Part shown: positions 56,558 through 64,000 of the stretch, piece by piece | How the letters are laid out: each line of letters opens with the position of its first letter | Numbering within the stretch: the stretch's first letter is position 1 | From: Erysipelothrix tonsillarum DSM 14972 | Lineage (GTDB): Bacteria; Bacillota_I; Bacilli_A; Erysipelotrichales; Erysipelotrichaceae | Length of the DNA: 64,000 bases | Direction of reading: 5' to 3' | Assembly: GCF_000373785.1 (NCBI RefSeq) | Contig: NZ_KB892379.1 | Span: forward strand, 273,916 to 337,915 | Program-made: the position numbers and the translations under genes | The notes under the pieces: model-generated | What the model saw: only the letters and a program-made list of their open reading frames with translations | What the model was told of the DNA's origin: nothing | Database searches by the model: none

Positions 56558-56587
56558 ACCTCACTTCTTAGGAAGTGAGTTTTTTTT
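56558..56587 (+). terminator. Terminator of tRNA cassette 3
   Basis: Stem CTCACTTC/GAAGTGAG with loop TTAG and a long T tail. Its sequence differs from the terminators of cassettes 1 and 2, so the repeat unit ends here. Confidence 0.85.
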
Positions 56588-56685
56588 GCGAATTTTGGAG
56601 ATTTGTGTGTTTTTTAGCACAGGTAATCGTCTTGTGGTAAAATAGATACAACGGGTAAAACCGCATATAGATAAGAGGTGTATTT

Positions 56686-58485
56686 ATGTCGGATAAATAT
56701 GAATTACCACTTCGTAGTGAAGTGGATATAAAAGATACATGGGATTTAACGCCTATGTTTAAAGATGATGACGCATGGAATCAAGAATTTGATGCAATTC
56801 AAAACGACTTAAGTGAAGTGATTAAGTACCGTGGTACTTTAACTAAAAATGCTGATAGTTTATTGGCAGGTCTTAAATTTCGTGATGAACTCAGTTATCG
56901 TATTGAATTTTTATATGTTTATGCTCATCTAAGTTTTGATGTTGATACAACCAATCCGAAGTATCAAGCGATGAACGCTCGTGTTCAATCACTTCTTGCT
57001 CAGTTTGGTTCAAGTTTTTCGTTTTATGAAGCTGAAATTCTATCGGCAGATGAAGCAGTTATTAAAGAATACTTAGCATCGAATGAAGCATTGAGTCTTT
57101 ATGATCATGAATTTGATCGCTTATTCAAATCACGTCCTCATATTCTGAGTGAAAAAGAAGAACGCATTCTAGCTTCTTCGGGTGAAATTTTCGGTGTTTC
57201 ATCGCAAACCTTTGGGATGATTAATAATGCTGATATCCAATTCCCAACTATCAAAGATGAAGCAGGCAATGATGCACAACTATCACACGGTCGTTATTCA
57301 CTCTTTATGGAGAGTGCGGATCGTCGTGTTCGTGAAGATGCTTTTAAAGCAATGCAAACAACTTACGGTAATTTAAAAAACACTCTCGCAAGTACCTTGT
57401 CTGGGAATGTGAAGGTTCATAATTTTAATGCTGCAATTCGTAACTATGCATCAGCACGTCATGCTGCCTTAGCAGAGAATAACATTGATGAAGCTGTGTA
57501 TGATTCACTACTCGAAGGAATCCATAACAATATCAATTTACTTCATGATTATGTAGCACTTCGTGAAGAAGCGCTCGGTATTGAAGACATTCAAATGTAT
57601 GATATTTATGTACCGATGGTTGATGAAGTTGACCTTAAATTTACTTATGAAGAAGCACAAGAAGTCATTCTTGATGCGCTTAGTGTTTTAGGTGAAGAAT
57701 ATTGTGCAGTCTTAAAACGTGCATTTGATGAACGTTGGATTGATGTAGTGGAAAATAAAGGGAAGCGATCGGGTGCTTATTCTTCGGGAACTTACGGAAG
57801 TGCTCCTTATATTCTGCTTAACTGGCATGAAAATATTGATAATGTCTTTACACTAGCACATGAGCTCGGACACAGTGTTCATTCGTACTTTACACGTAAG
57901 TATCAACCGTACATTTATGGAGATTATTCAATCTTTGTAGCGGAAGTTGCATCTACAACCAATGAAAATTTACTCTTAAATTATTTATTAGATCAATACG
58001 ATGATCCAAAGATCCGCGCTTACTTGCTAAACCACTATTTAGACACCGTTAAAGGGACCGTGTTCCGTCAAACACAATTTGCGGAATTCGAACACCTTAT
58101 TCATAAAGCGGACCAAGACGGCGTTGCATTGACGGCGGATTACTTGATTGAATCTTATTACAAACTAAACCAATTTTACTATGGTGAATCAATTAGTACA
58201 AAAGAGATTGGGTATGAATGGGCACGAATTCCTCATTTCTACTATAATTATTACGTATACCAATATGCTACTGGATTTAGTGCTGCAACACTCTTTAGTG
58301 AAACCATCTATAATGGTGGCGATGCAACACCTTATCTTGATTTCTTGAAATCAGGAAGTTCAGATTATCCAATCAATGTCTTGCGTAAAGCAGGTGTGGA
58401 TATGACGGAACCGACTGCAGTTGATACAACCCTTGAAAAATTTGGGGAACGTATGGCAGAGTTGCGTACACTTCTAGTAAAATAA
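56686..58485 (+). CDS. pepF: Oligoendopeptidase F
   Basis: A 599-residue M3 metallopeptidase. The zinc site HELGH appears in FTLAHELGHSVHSYF (near residue 390), with the third ligand Glu in the FVAEVAST stretch that follows. The length is standard for PepF. It degrades short peptides in the cytoplasm. AAGAGGTG precedes the ATG. TAAAAT near 56636 is a likely -10 box in the same TGTGGTAAAATA setting as before the O-antigen-ligase-like gene. A terminator follows. Confidence 0.96.
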   Translation: MSDKYELPLRSEVDIKDTWDLTPMFKDDDAWNQEFDAIQNDLSEVIKYRGTLTKNADSLLAGLKFRDELSYRIEFLYVYAHLSFDVDTTNPKYQAMNARVQSLLAQFGSSFSFYEAEILSADEAVIKEYLASNEALSLYDHEFDRLFKSRPHILSEKEERILASSGEIFGVSSQTFGMINNADIQFPTIKDEAGNDAQLSHGRYSLFMESADRRVREDAFKAMQTTYGNLKNTLASTLSGNVKVHNFNAAIRNYASARHAALAENNIDEAVYDSLLEGIHNNINLLHDYVALREEALGIEDIQMYDIYVPMVDEVDLKFTYEEAQEVILDALSVLGEEYCAVLKRAFDERWIDVVENKGKRSGAYSSGTYGSAPYILLNWHENIDNVFTLAHELGHSVHSYFTRKYQPYIYGDYSIFVAEVASTTNENLLLNYLLDQYDDPKIRAYLLNHYLDTVKGTVFRQTQFAEFEHLIHKADQDGVALTADYLIESYYKLNQFYYGESISTKEIGYEWARIPHFYYNYYVYQYATGFSAATLFSETIYNGGDATPYLDFLKSGSSDYPINVLRKAGVDMTEPTAVDTTLEKFGERMAELRTLLVK

Positions 58486-58492
58486 AAAAAAT

Positions 58493-58541
58493 AAAAAAAG
58501 CAGAGGTTCAACCCATAATTGGGAGAACTTCTGCTTTTTTT
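58493..58541. terminator. Bidirectional terminator between pepF and the CoA-binding gene
   Basis: A 17-base stem (AAAAAAAGCAGAGGTTC with GAACTTCTGCTTTTTTT, one G-U) and a loop of about 15 bases, shared by two convergent units. Confidence 0.88.
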
Positions 58542-58938
58542 ATGCTTTCGGTTCGTTGATTGCGTAAACGGCTAAGACACACGCTTCGATAACATTTAAT
58601 TCAAGCTCTTTCGCTTTAGCAAGAAGAGCATCGTTCATTGTTCCAGGTTGAAGCCATAGAACTTTAGCGCCTTTTTCTTTAATCGCTTCCAACATATGGA
58701 TACCGATTTTTGGGTTTACAACCATCACGACAATGTCGATGGATCCAGGTACTTCTGAAATTGAAGGATAAACTGTTTTTTCTTCAATTTCGGTATAATT
58801 AGGATTAACACCAATTACTTGTTTTCCTTTTTCTTCTAATAGTTTATAAATACGGTAGGCGTATTTGTCCGGTTTGTTGTTAATGCCGGCAACCACAAAG
58901 TTTTGTGATGTGGTAAGAATTTCATATGCATTGTTCAT
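58540..58938 (-). CDS. CoA-binding protein (YccU family)
   Basis: A 132-residue Rossmann protein. VVAGINNKPDKYAYRIYKLLEEKG (about 14-37) is the CoA-binding start of the succinyl-CoA-synthetase-like family, and LWLQPGTMNDA near residue 94 is its second conserved part. Members bind CoA or a nucleotide; the role is unknown. Its ATG shares one base with the stop of the hydrolase gene, so the two are coupled. Confidence 0.88.
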   Translation of the reverse strand: MNNAYEILTTSQNFVVAGINNKPDKYAYRIYKLLEEKGKQVIGVNPNYTEIEEKTVYPSISEVPGSIDIVVMVVNPKIGIHMLEAIKEKGAKVLWLQPGTMNDALLAKAKELELNVIEACVLAVYAINEPKA

Positions 58939-59537
58939 TATTTAAGCTCCATATCAAACCATTGTTTGATTTCTTCGATTTCGTAAGCACGCATGCGATG
59001 ATCAAGCTCATAAATGCGATGAGTTACCTGTGCATTGTTATTCATGAGTCGTTTTTCAAGCGCAACGGCACTTTCATAAGGAATTATATCATCAAATCGA
59101 CCACTGTGAATAAGAATATCCATATGATTAAGGTCGCATTCTTTCGTATCACTTGTGAAGTTCATCGGCCTTAGGAGAATGCATTTCTTAAAAGGGGTCT
59201 GATGTTCAAGGATTAATGCTGCGATAGTATTGGCGCCGTTAGAGAATCCAAGTGCCCACAGTTCTCCAAGGTTGTACTGTGCTTGAAGGTCTTTCACCAC
59301 ATTCAATAGGGTTTCTGTTCGGCCCAAAAGATCCGCTTCATCGAGAATTTGGGTTTCATTTTGTACCGCTGAAAAACGACGTTTCCCAAAAGTGACCACG
59401 TCGCCACGAATAGAAAGATGGTTCATCGTAGGTGCAACCATTTTCGCAACGGGGAGCAGTACAGTTTCGTCCCCGCCTGTCCCATGGAAAAGGACCAGGG
59501 TTTTGTCGCTGCCATTATCAATAAATTTATGTATCAT
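58938..59537 (-). CDS. Alpha/beta hydrolase, MhqD/carboxylesterase-like
   Basis: A 199-residue hydrolase. The oxyanion strand LFHGTGGDE (about 17-25), nucleophile Ser in ALGFSNGAN (about 96-104), acidic residue in SGRFDDIIPYE (about 149) and a late His in YELDHRM form the triad. It resembles the MhqD/YodD type of small carboxylesterase, some of which respond to quinones. The substrate is unknown. AAGGAG precedes the ATG. Confidence 0.85.
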   Translation of the reverse strand: MIHKFIDNGSDKTLVLFHGTGGDETVLLPVAKMVAPTMNHLSIRGDVVTFGKRRFSAVQNETQILDEADLLGRTETLLNVVKDLQAQYNLGELWALGFSNGANTIAALILEHQTPFKKCILLRPMNFTSDTKECDLNHMDILIHSGRFDDIIPYESAVALEKRLMNNNAQVTHRIYELDHRMRAYEIEEIKQWFDMELK

Positions 59538-59608
59538 GATTTTTACTCCTTAAGTCTTAAAGATGCACTCATCATACACGATGGTGCGTTTGGGGACAAG
59601 CCATTCGC

Positions 59609-61486
59609 TTATGCCGAAAGCAAGGATTTTTTAAATTCTTCGAAAGATTGTCCTTCGATAAGTTGTTGGACTTTATACCGATCCATCGACCATTTGGAAA
59701 AGAGGTCGCAAAGGTAGAAAAGATCGTGGTCGCCATCCCGTTTGGTTTTAATTAGAAAGAGCACATGAACTTCACTTTTTTCCCAGATGATGGGTTTTTC
59801 AAGCACAGCAACAAAGCAGAGAGCGCGGTCAACGTGTTTTTTTAAATCTTGGAGATGAACGAGTTGATGACCAATTTCATGCGTTGCAAACGGGTTTTGA
59901 TCGAAATGGGGTTTAAGAAGGTTCATATCTGCCATCATGGTGATGAGGTTATGAAGAACTTGTTCCTTATGGTTGCCAGGGAGGTTGCGAATATAATATT
60001 CTGGTTTGAGATAGAGGTCTAAGTCAGCTTCTGCAAGATCAAACTGCTTAATTTTATGTTCGATGTGAGTGAGGTAGTTGCCATCTTCGATTGCAACGAC
60101 TTCTCGGGCTTGTGGGATGGTCATTTTGGACATTGAAACACCAATGTCCAAAGGTTTTGTAATTTCTTGTAGTGACCCGTATACGTTGACGGTAACGTGA
60201 TCGTGGTGGAAGTGATCACGCAGACTTTGACCGTATACAATGGTTTCGGAACGTCCATTCCCACCAATGAATCCAATTTCAATGGTTTGTTGGTGACGTC
60301 GAGTCATTAAAGCGCCTTGGAAATAAAGAAGCAGGTAGCCAAATTCATCAAGATTAATGGTTATATCAGGGTAATTTGCTTCGATAACGGCAACCGCGGA
60401 GATGGTTACTTTAGCGGCGAAGAGAAATTCACGCAAGTTGCGATGAATTAAGGGGTTACGGATGGTTAATCCATTTTGAATACGTTTAATCATTTGTGGA
60501 ATGTGCAACAATAAATACCGAAAGAGTTCGTGATTATCAAAGAAATTGATAGCGAAGTTGTTATCAATTTCAGTGAAGATATCATAAATGAGTGCTTCAT
60601 CTTGTGATTCTGTTTTTCCAGAGTGAGCAATGATTTGTTTGCTATCGAGGTGAGTTGCAATATAGAGCAACTCAGGGGAAGTGAGGGGTGGTTCATTGAA
60701 TTGCTCACACAATTGTTTGGTAATCGTAGTTGCAAGTGGAAGTAGGGGCGAGTCAAGAGGATACTGCTCATGAATTTCATGGCCATCACGCCGTCTCTTA
60801 AAGAGAATGAGAATATGAATTGCTATATTTTGAAGTGAGAAATCTGATAACAAAATATGAGCGTTTGAACAGCTTTTTTTAACGATATCCTCGGTCTGTG
60901 CTAGGACATCTTGGTTTTGGATATAGGGTTCGCGTTCTTTAGGTTCCACTAAACTTAGGGTATTATGAAAAAAATATTCTGCAAAGGCGAGCCGTAGGTT
61001 AAATTCTGTTCCTGTTAGTTTGAGCCCATATGCTGGTCGGGCCTTTAATTCTAAGTGGAACCGCTTGAGTTGAGCACGAACATCTTTAAGATCATTATGG
61101 ACGGTGGTACGACTGACAAACATGCGTTCCGCGAGGGCTTCAATTTTGAGGTAATCATCAGCTTCTAGAAGTGTACGGATGAGAAAAGATACCCGCTCTG
61201 AGTTGTTTCTTGAAAAACTGTTCATGCGCCGAATTAAACTGATGGAACCGATGGTTTCAAATATTTTTTCTTCCTGATGTTCTTCCAAAGCGTTCAAACG
61301 ATAACCGTGCCCTGGTATGGATAAAACCTCAATATGATAAGGTTTGAGTTCTTCACGAAGGGTTTGGATTTCTTTTTTGATGGTGCGGATGGATACGTTG
61401 CTGGATAAAGCAAGTTCATGGGCTGTTACTATATTACCCTGTGCGAGATGATGCATAATAATAAGTTGTCGATTTGTGAATTCCAT
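59609..61486 (-). CDS. PRD-containing PTS-regulated transcriptional regulator (ManR/MtlR type)
   Basis: A 625-residue regulator. Two HTH domains (about 1-60 and 85-155) are followed by PRD1 (about 170-280, with IAIHILILFKR) and PRD2 (about 285-395). Then come an EIIB-Gat-like domain (about 400-485) and an EIIA-Fru-like domain (about 500-620). The EIIB loop reads GFIGGNGRSE and has no Cys, so it cannot be phosphorylated in the usual way. The EIIA His is kept in QLVHLQDLKK. It should activate the adjacent mannose-family PTS genes in response to sugar. AGGAGG precedes the ATG, and a hairpin lies just upstream. Confidence 0.9.
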   Translation of the reverse strand: MEFTNRQLIIMHHLAQGNIVTAHELALSSNVSIRTIKKEIQTLREELKPYHIEVLSIPGHGYRLNALEEHQEEKIFETIGSISLIRRMNSFSRNNSERVSFLIRTLLEADDYLKIEALAERMFVSRTTVHNDLKDVRAQLKRFHLELKARPAYGLKLTGTEFNLRLAFAEYFFHNTLSLVEPKEREPYIQNQDVLAQTEDIVKKSCSNAHILLSDFSLQNIAIHILILFKRRRDGHEIHEQYPLDSPLLPLATTITKQLCEQFNEPPLTSPELLYIATHLDSKQIIAHSGKTESQDEALIYDIFTEIDNNFAINFFDNHELFRYLLLHIPQMIKRIQNGLTIRNPLIHRNLREFLFAAKVTISAVAVIEANYPDITINLDEFGYLLLYFQGALMTRRHQQTIEIGFIGGNGRSETIVYGQSLRDHFHHDHVTVNVYGSLQEITKPLDIGVSMSKMTIPQAREVVAIEDGNYLTHIEHKIKQFDLAEADLDLYLKPEYYIRNLPGNHKEQVLHNLITMMADMNLLKPHFDQNPFATHEIGHQLVHLQDLKKHVDRALCFVAVLEKPIIWEKSEVHVLFLIKTKRDGDHDLFYLCDLFSKWSMDRYKVQQLIEGQSFEEFKKSLLSA

Positions 61487-61495
61487 AAATCCTCC

Positions 61496-61536
61496 TAAAA
61501 AAGATGTTGCGTATCTTTACGATAACGCAACATCTT
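61496..61536 (-). terminator. Hairpin between EIID and the regulator gene
   Basis: On the minus strand AGATGTTGCGT pairs with ACGCAACATCT, with an inner ATC/GAT, and is followed by TTTTTT and then the regulator's AGGAGG. It ends the PTS transcript or attenuates readthrough into the regulator. Confidence 0.8.
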
Positions 61537-61547
61537 CACTTGTGCAA

Positions 61548-62366
61548 TTAGAGTAATCCAATGTAGGATCCAATGATACCAAATGCAATCGTTACAAGGA
61601 GTAAGAACATCGAGCTCTTCTTCTTGTTTTTAAGTAAATAGAACATAAATAGTGTGTAAAGCAAGGGTAATAAGAGTGGGAAAATTTGATCGATATACTG
61701 TTGAAGTAGGAACTCGGTCTCATTAAATGAGAACGATACAACGGTTTGAAGTTTAACCATCTGTGCACTCATCCCACCAATAACCATAAGACCAACAATA
61801 GTTGCTGCTTTGGTAATCTTCGCAAAGATTCCGGATTCGGATGCGCTATCCATAAGGTTGGTTCCAAATTTATAGCCAAATACACCACCGAGGTAACGTA
61901 CAATCATGTGTGGTATGTTGAAAGCGATAAGGAATAGGATCGGTCCAAGGATGTTTCCTTGTTGTGATAGGGGCAAAGCGATTGCGGTTGCGATGATTCG
62001 AATGGTTCCCCAGAAGAAGGAGTCACCGATTCCAGCAAACGGTCCCATGAGTGAAATCTTAATGCTGTTGATTGTATTTTTATCAAAATCAGGGTTTTGG
62101 CTTGCTTCTTTTTCAAGTGCAGTTGCAACACCGGTTATCGCGGAGACAACATGAGGTGTTGTGTTAAAAATTTGCATGTGACGCACAAGTGCATCGGCAC
62201 GATCTTCTTTTGTATGATAGAAACGCTTAATTGCAGGCCACATACCCACGGCAAAGCCAAGACCTTGTTGGCGTTCGTAATTATATGAGTTTTCAAGTAG
62301 GAATGAATACCAGAATATTTCTCTAAATAGTTTTTTATCTTCCTGAGTTGTTTCAATTTTATTCAT
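61548..62366 (-). CDS. PTS mannose-family EIID component
   Basis: From ATG 62366 this encodes 272 residues. It begins with a cytoplasmic part around LFREIFWYSFLLENSYNYERQQGLGFA and has the HMQIFNTTPH segment near residue 60, both hallmarks of mannose-family EIID, then several C-terminal helices. With EIIC it forms the membrane channel. GGAGG lies nine bases before the ATG; the frame open to 62462 is inside EIIC. The start overlaps EIIC by eight bases. Confidence 0.93.
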   Translation of the reverse strand: MNKIETTQEDKKLFREIFWYSFLLENSYNYERQQGLGFAVGMWPAIKRFYHTKEDRADALVRHMQIFNTTPHVVSAITGVATALEKEASQNPDFDKNTINSIKISLMGPFAGIGDSFFWGTIRIIATAIALPLSQQGNILGPILFLIAFNIPHMIVRYLGGVFGYKFGTNLMDSASESGIFAKITKAATIVGLMVIGGMSAQMVKLQTVVSFSFNETEFLLQQYIDQIFPLLLPLLYTLFMFYLLKNKKKSSMFLLLVTIAFGIIGSYIGLL

Positions 62367-63138
62367 CGAATAAGTCCTCCAATTCATCGTGTTGTACGGA
62401 TGTTGAGCCTGTAGGGTGTTGTCCCACTTCGAATACGATAATGAAAGCGAGGATGACACCAAAGAGCGTTACGGCTAAGATTGGTAGTTCAAGATACGCA
62501 ATGAGAATGAATCCGAGGATGAAGTAAAGAACATTTTTGCCATTCATCATTGGTTGCAACAAGAGTGCGAAACCGACAGCCGGCAAGAGTTTACCAGCTA
62601 CTTCCAAGCCATTCATTAGATTTGCGGGAATTGCTTGTACAAATGCTTCGACAGCATTTGCGCCAAAGAGAACGGCTACGAATGCCACGGTGAAGTACAT
62701 AAGACAGTGTAAGAGCAATCCAGCAATATTAAGGGCAAACATACCTTTAATGTTTGCATTCTCTGCAAGTTTCATCGCAAAGTCCATAAACCACGATCTT
62801 ACGATAAAAATAATGACTTTTAGAGATTGAGCGAGAATTGCGATTGGAAGTGCGAGAGCAAGCGCGATTTCAGATCCTTGACCGGATAAAATGGCGAATG
62901 CAGTACCTAAGGCTGAACCGATAAGTACATCCGGTGGCACAGCGGCTCCGACTTGAATTGCACCCATGAAGACAAGTTCGAGACTTGCACCAATAATAAT
63001 ACCTGACTGTAAATCACCCAATACGAGACCGACAAGGGGTGAGATAATAAGCGGTCTGTTGACCATTGGGGTTCCAAGCATTTTCTCTACGAACCATACC
63101 AATGCGACGACAAGACCAACAAGTAATGCTTCTTGCAT
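62359..63138 (-). CDS. PTS mannose-family EIIC component
   Basis: A 259-residue membrane protein with about eight hydrophobic segments. GLVLGDLQSGIIIGASLELVFMGAIQVGAAVPPD (about residues 37-70) is the EIIC-Man signature; GVGALVLPIAI-like stretches follow. It passes the sugar through the membrane with EIID. AAGGAGG precedes the ATG. Overlaps EIID at its end. The sugar cannot be named from sequence. Confidence 0.93.
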   Translation of the reverse strand: MQEALLVGLVVALVWFVEKMLGTPMVNRPLIISPLVGLVLGDLQSGIIIGASLELVFMGAIQVGAAVPPDVLIGSALGTAFAILSGQGSEIALALALPIAILAQSLKVIIFIVRSWFMDFAMKLAENANIKGMFALNIAGLLLHCLMYFTVAFVAVLFGANAVEAFVQAIPANLMNGLEVAGKLLPAVGFALLLQPMMNGKNVLYFILGFILIAYLELPILAVTLFGVILAFIIVFEVGQHPTGSTSVQHDELEDLFDE

Positions 63139-63167
63139 AGATATTTCCTCCTTATATTTTTATATGA

Positions 63168-63659
63168 TTATTGTTCTAAATATTTTTTACGTAAATCAAC
63201 AAACTCTTTCCCTTTATCATCAGGAACTTGTTTTACTTCAACAGAAATCCCAGCAGTAACGATGCTGTCCATGGCTTCCAATTCTTCGGGTGTAAAGTAA
63301 ACAGCTGGAGCGAACGCTTTCCGTCCGTCTTTCATCTGAACACCACCAATTGTGCATGTAGGGGTTTCTTTAATGCCTTGATATAGTTTTAATGCATCAA
63401 GCGGCGAAGCGGTAACGACAAACACTTTGAGTGATTTTAATTTATCGTTGTTGAGTAGTGTAATGGCTTCATCGATTGAACGAATTGCAAGTTTTACACC
63501 GTCCGGTTTCGCAAGCTTGAGTGCTTGTTTCCGAATTGCATTGGTTGCAGCATCGTCACTTGCGATGACAATGGCTTCATAATTCAATGCGGATTTCCAA
63601 CTGTATGCTACTTGACCGTGTAATAAACGATCATCAATTCTAATTTTTTGTATCATCAT
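63168..63659 (-). CDS. PTS mannose-family EIIB component
   Basis: A 163-residue cytoplasmic EIIB. The phospho-acceptor His14 is in RIDDRLLHGQVAYSW. The family fold continues with VIASDDAATNAIRKQALKLA. It takes phosphate from EIIA and passes it to the sugar. AAGGAG precedes MM at 63659 and 63656; the second Met has better spacing. It follows the EIIA gene by eleven bases. Confidence 0.95.
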   Translation of the reverse strand: MMIQKIRIDDRLLHGQVAYSWKSALNYEAIVIASDDAATNAIRKQALKLAKPDGVKLAIRSIDEAITLLNNDKLKSLKVFVVTASPLDALKLYQGIKETPTCTIGGVQMKDGRKAFAPAVYFTPEELEAMDSIVTAGISVEVKQVPDDKGKEFVDLRKKYLEQ

Positions 63660-63670
63660 AAACTCCTTCT

Positions 63671-64000
63671 TTATATAAGTGCATCAAAGTCATCGGAATC
63701 ATCATCATCGAACTGAACAAGCATCAATTGTTCTCGAGATGTGATGATGGCATTTTGAATGCTTTCACGAGATAGATTATCTACCGGCATCAATAAGACT
63801 TCAAGCATTATCGCGAGATTAACACCGGTAATAACGAAAGTTTTATTAACATCGACATGGCGCATAACGCACTGGTTGACGCTTCCCCCAAATAAATCGG
63901 TCATAACAATGAGGATGTCATCATCCATTACGCTCTCAAGATAGTGTTTTAACTGATCTTCAAAGACTTGGTCATCGACATAAGCGTTAATCACTTCAAT
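63671..64000 (-). CDS. PTS mannose-family EIIA component, C-terminal part (partial)
   Basis: The frame is open through the right edge. The visible part reads IEVINAYVDDQVFEDQLKHYLES and then MTDLFGGSVNQCVM, the DLxGGxxN segment of mannose-family EIIA. The N-terminal phospho-His segment lies beyond the window, so a GTG at 63994 is not the true start. The end is an acidic DDDDSDDFDALI tail, longer than usual. It heads the operon EIIA-B-C-D-regulator. Confidence 0.88.
   Translation of the reverse strand: MEVINAYVDDQVFEDQLKHYLESVMDDDILIVMTDLFGGSVNQCVMRHVDVNKTFVITGVNLAIMLEVLLMPVDNLSRESIQNAIITSREQLMLVQFDDDDSDDFDALI

Noticed and set aside
55517-56587. tRNA repeats as an integration (att) site of a mobile element
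   Set aside because: No integrase, phage gene or partial tRNA end is nearby; all copies are complete with CCA and own promoters, which fits duplication better.

Overview
The window is AT-rich bacterial chromosome with Shine-Dalgarno starts, intrinsic terminators and sigma-A type promoters. Its content is typical of a low-GC Gram-positive: a PcrA-LigA-CamS-GatCAB run, an LPXTG-anchored sialidase, PTS mannose-family systems and a TPP riboswitch. A large secreted sialidase ending in LPPTG, together with many PTS and two-component genes, fits the Erysipelotrichia, probably Erysipelothrix. That placement is an inference from memory of gene content, not a database result. No prophage, insertion sequence, CRISPR array or integrase is visible, so this reads as mostly core chromosome.

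Layout. 1-1232 (minus): start of a mannose-family PTS EIIA and a SIS-domain sugar isomerase. 1385-5147 (plus): membrane and envelope proteins of unknown function, including a cytoplasmic-coil/one-TM/two-repeat surface protein. 5220-8249: a TPP-riboswitch operon for a thiamine-binding protein and a ThiXYZ-type pyrimidine precursor transporter. 8325-11215: HflX and a DbpA-like RNA helicase. 11338-14952 (minus): surface sialidase, most likely started at a TTG. 15152-17362: radical SAM protein, acetyltransferase and RluF-type pseudouridine synthase. 17738-22074: sulfur/thiol module (YeeE transporter, CoA-disulfide reductase-rhodanese, APC permease). 22205-24578: MurJ, an Imm5-like protein and MsrB. 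24693-29901: two OmpR/histidine-kinase pairs with a small membrane protein between them. 30116-33407: YeiH-like exporter with a divergent LysR regulator, then BrnQ. 33520-41069: mixed small genes (DUF218, GNATs, DUF1801, RluA-type synthase, HTH membrane protein, cold-shock protein, CofE-like ligase). 41184-45059: cardiolipin synthase, patatin-like lipase and an rRNA-modification pair. 45189-53484: pcrA-ligA-camS-gatCAB. 53523-55498: a one-TM protein and an O-antigen-ligase-like protein. 55517-56587: three tandem tRNA-Asn/tRNA-Glu cassettes. 56686-59537: PepF, a CoA-binding protein and an alpha/beta hydrolase. 59609-64000 (minus): a mannose-family PTS operon (EIIA, B, C, D) and a PRD regulator.

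How the genes work together. Several blocks are coherent: thiamine-precursor salvage under TPP control, sulfur import with thiol-disulfide chemistry, DNA repair plus transamidation, and sugar uptake by mannose-family PTS at both ends. The sialidase would release host sialic acid at the cell surface. I found no convincing wholly new system. The least explained parts are the envelope cassette at 1961-4564, the membrane protein between the two-component pairs, the orphan Imm5-like gene, the CofE-like ligase, and the triplicated tRNA cassettes with their own promoters and terminators.
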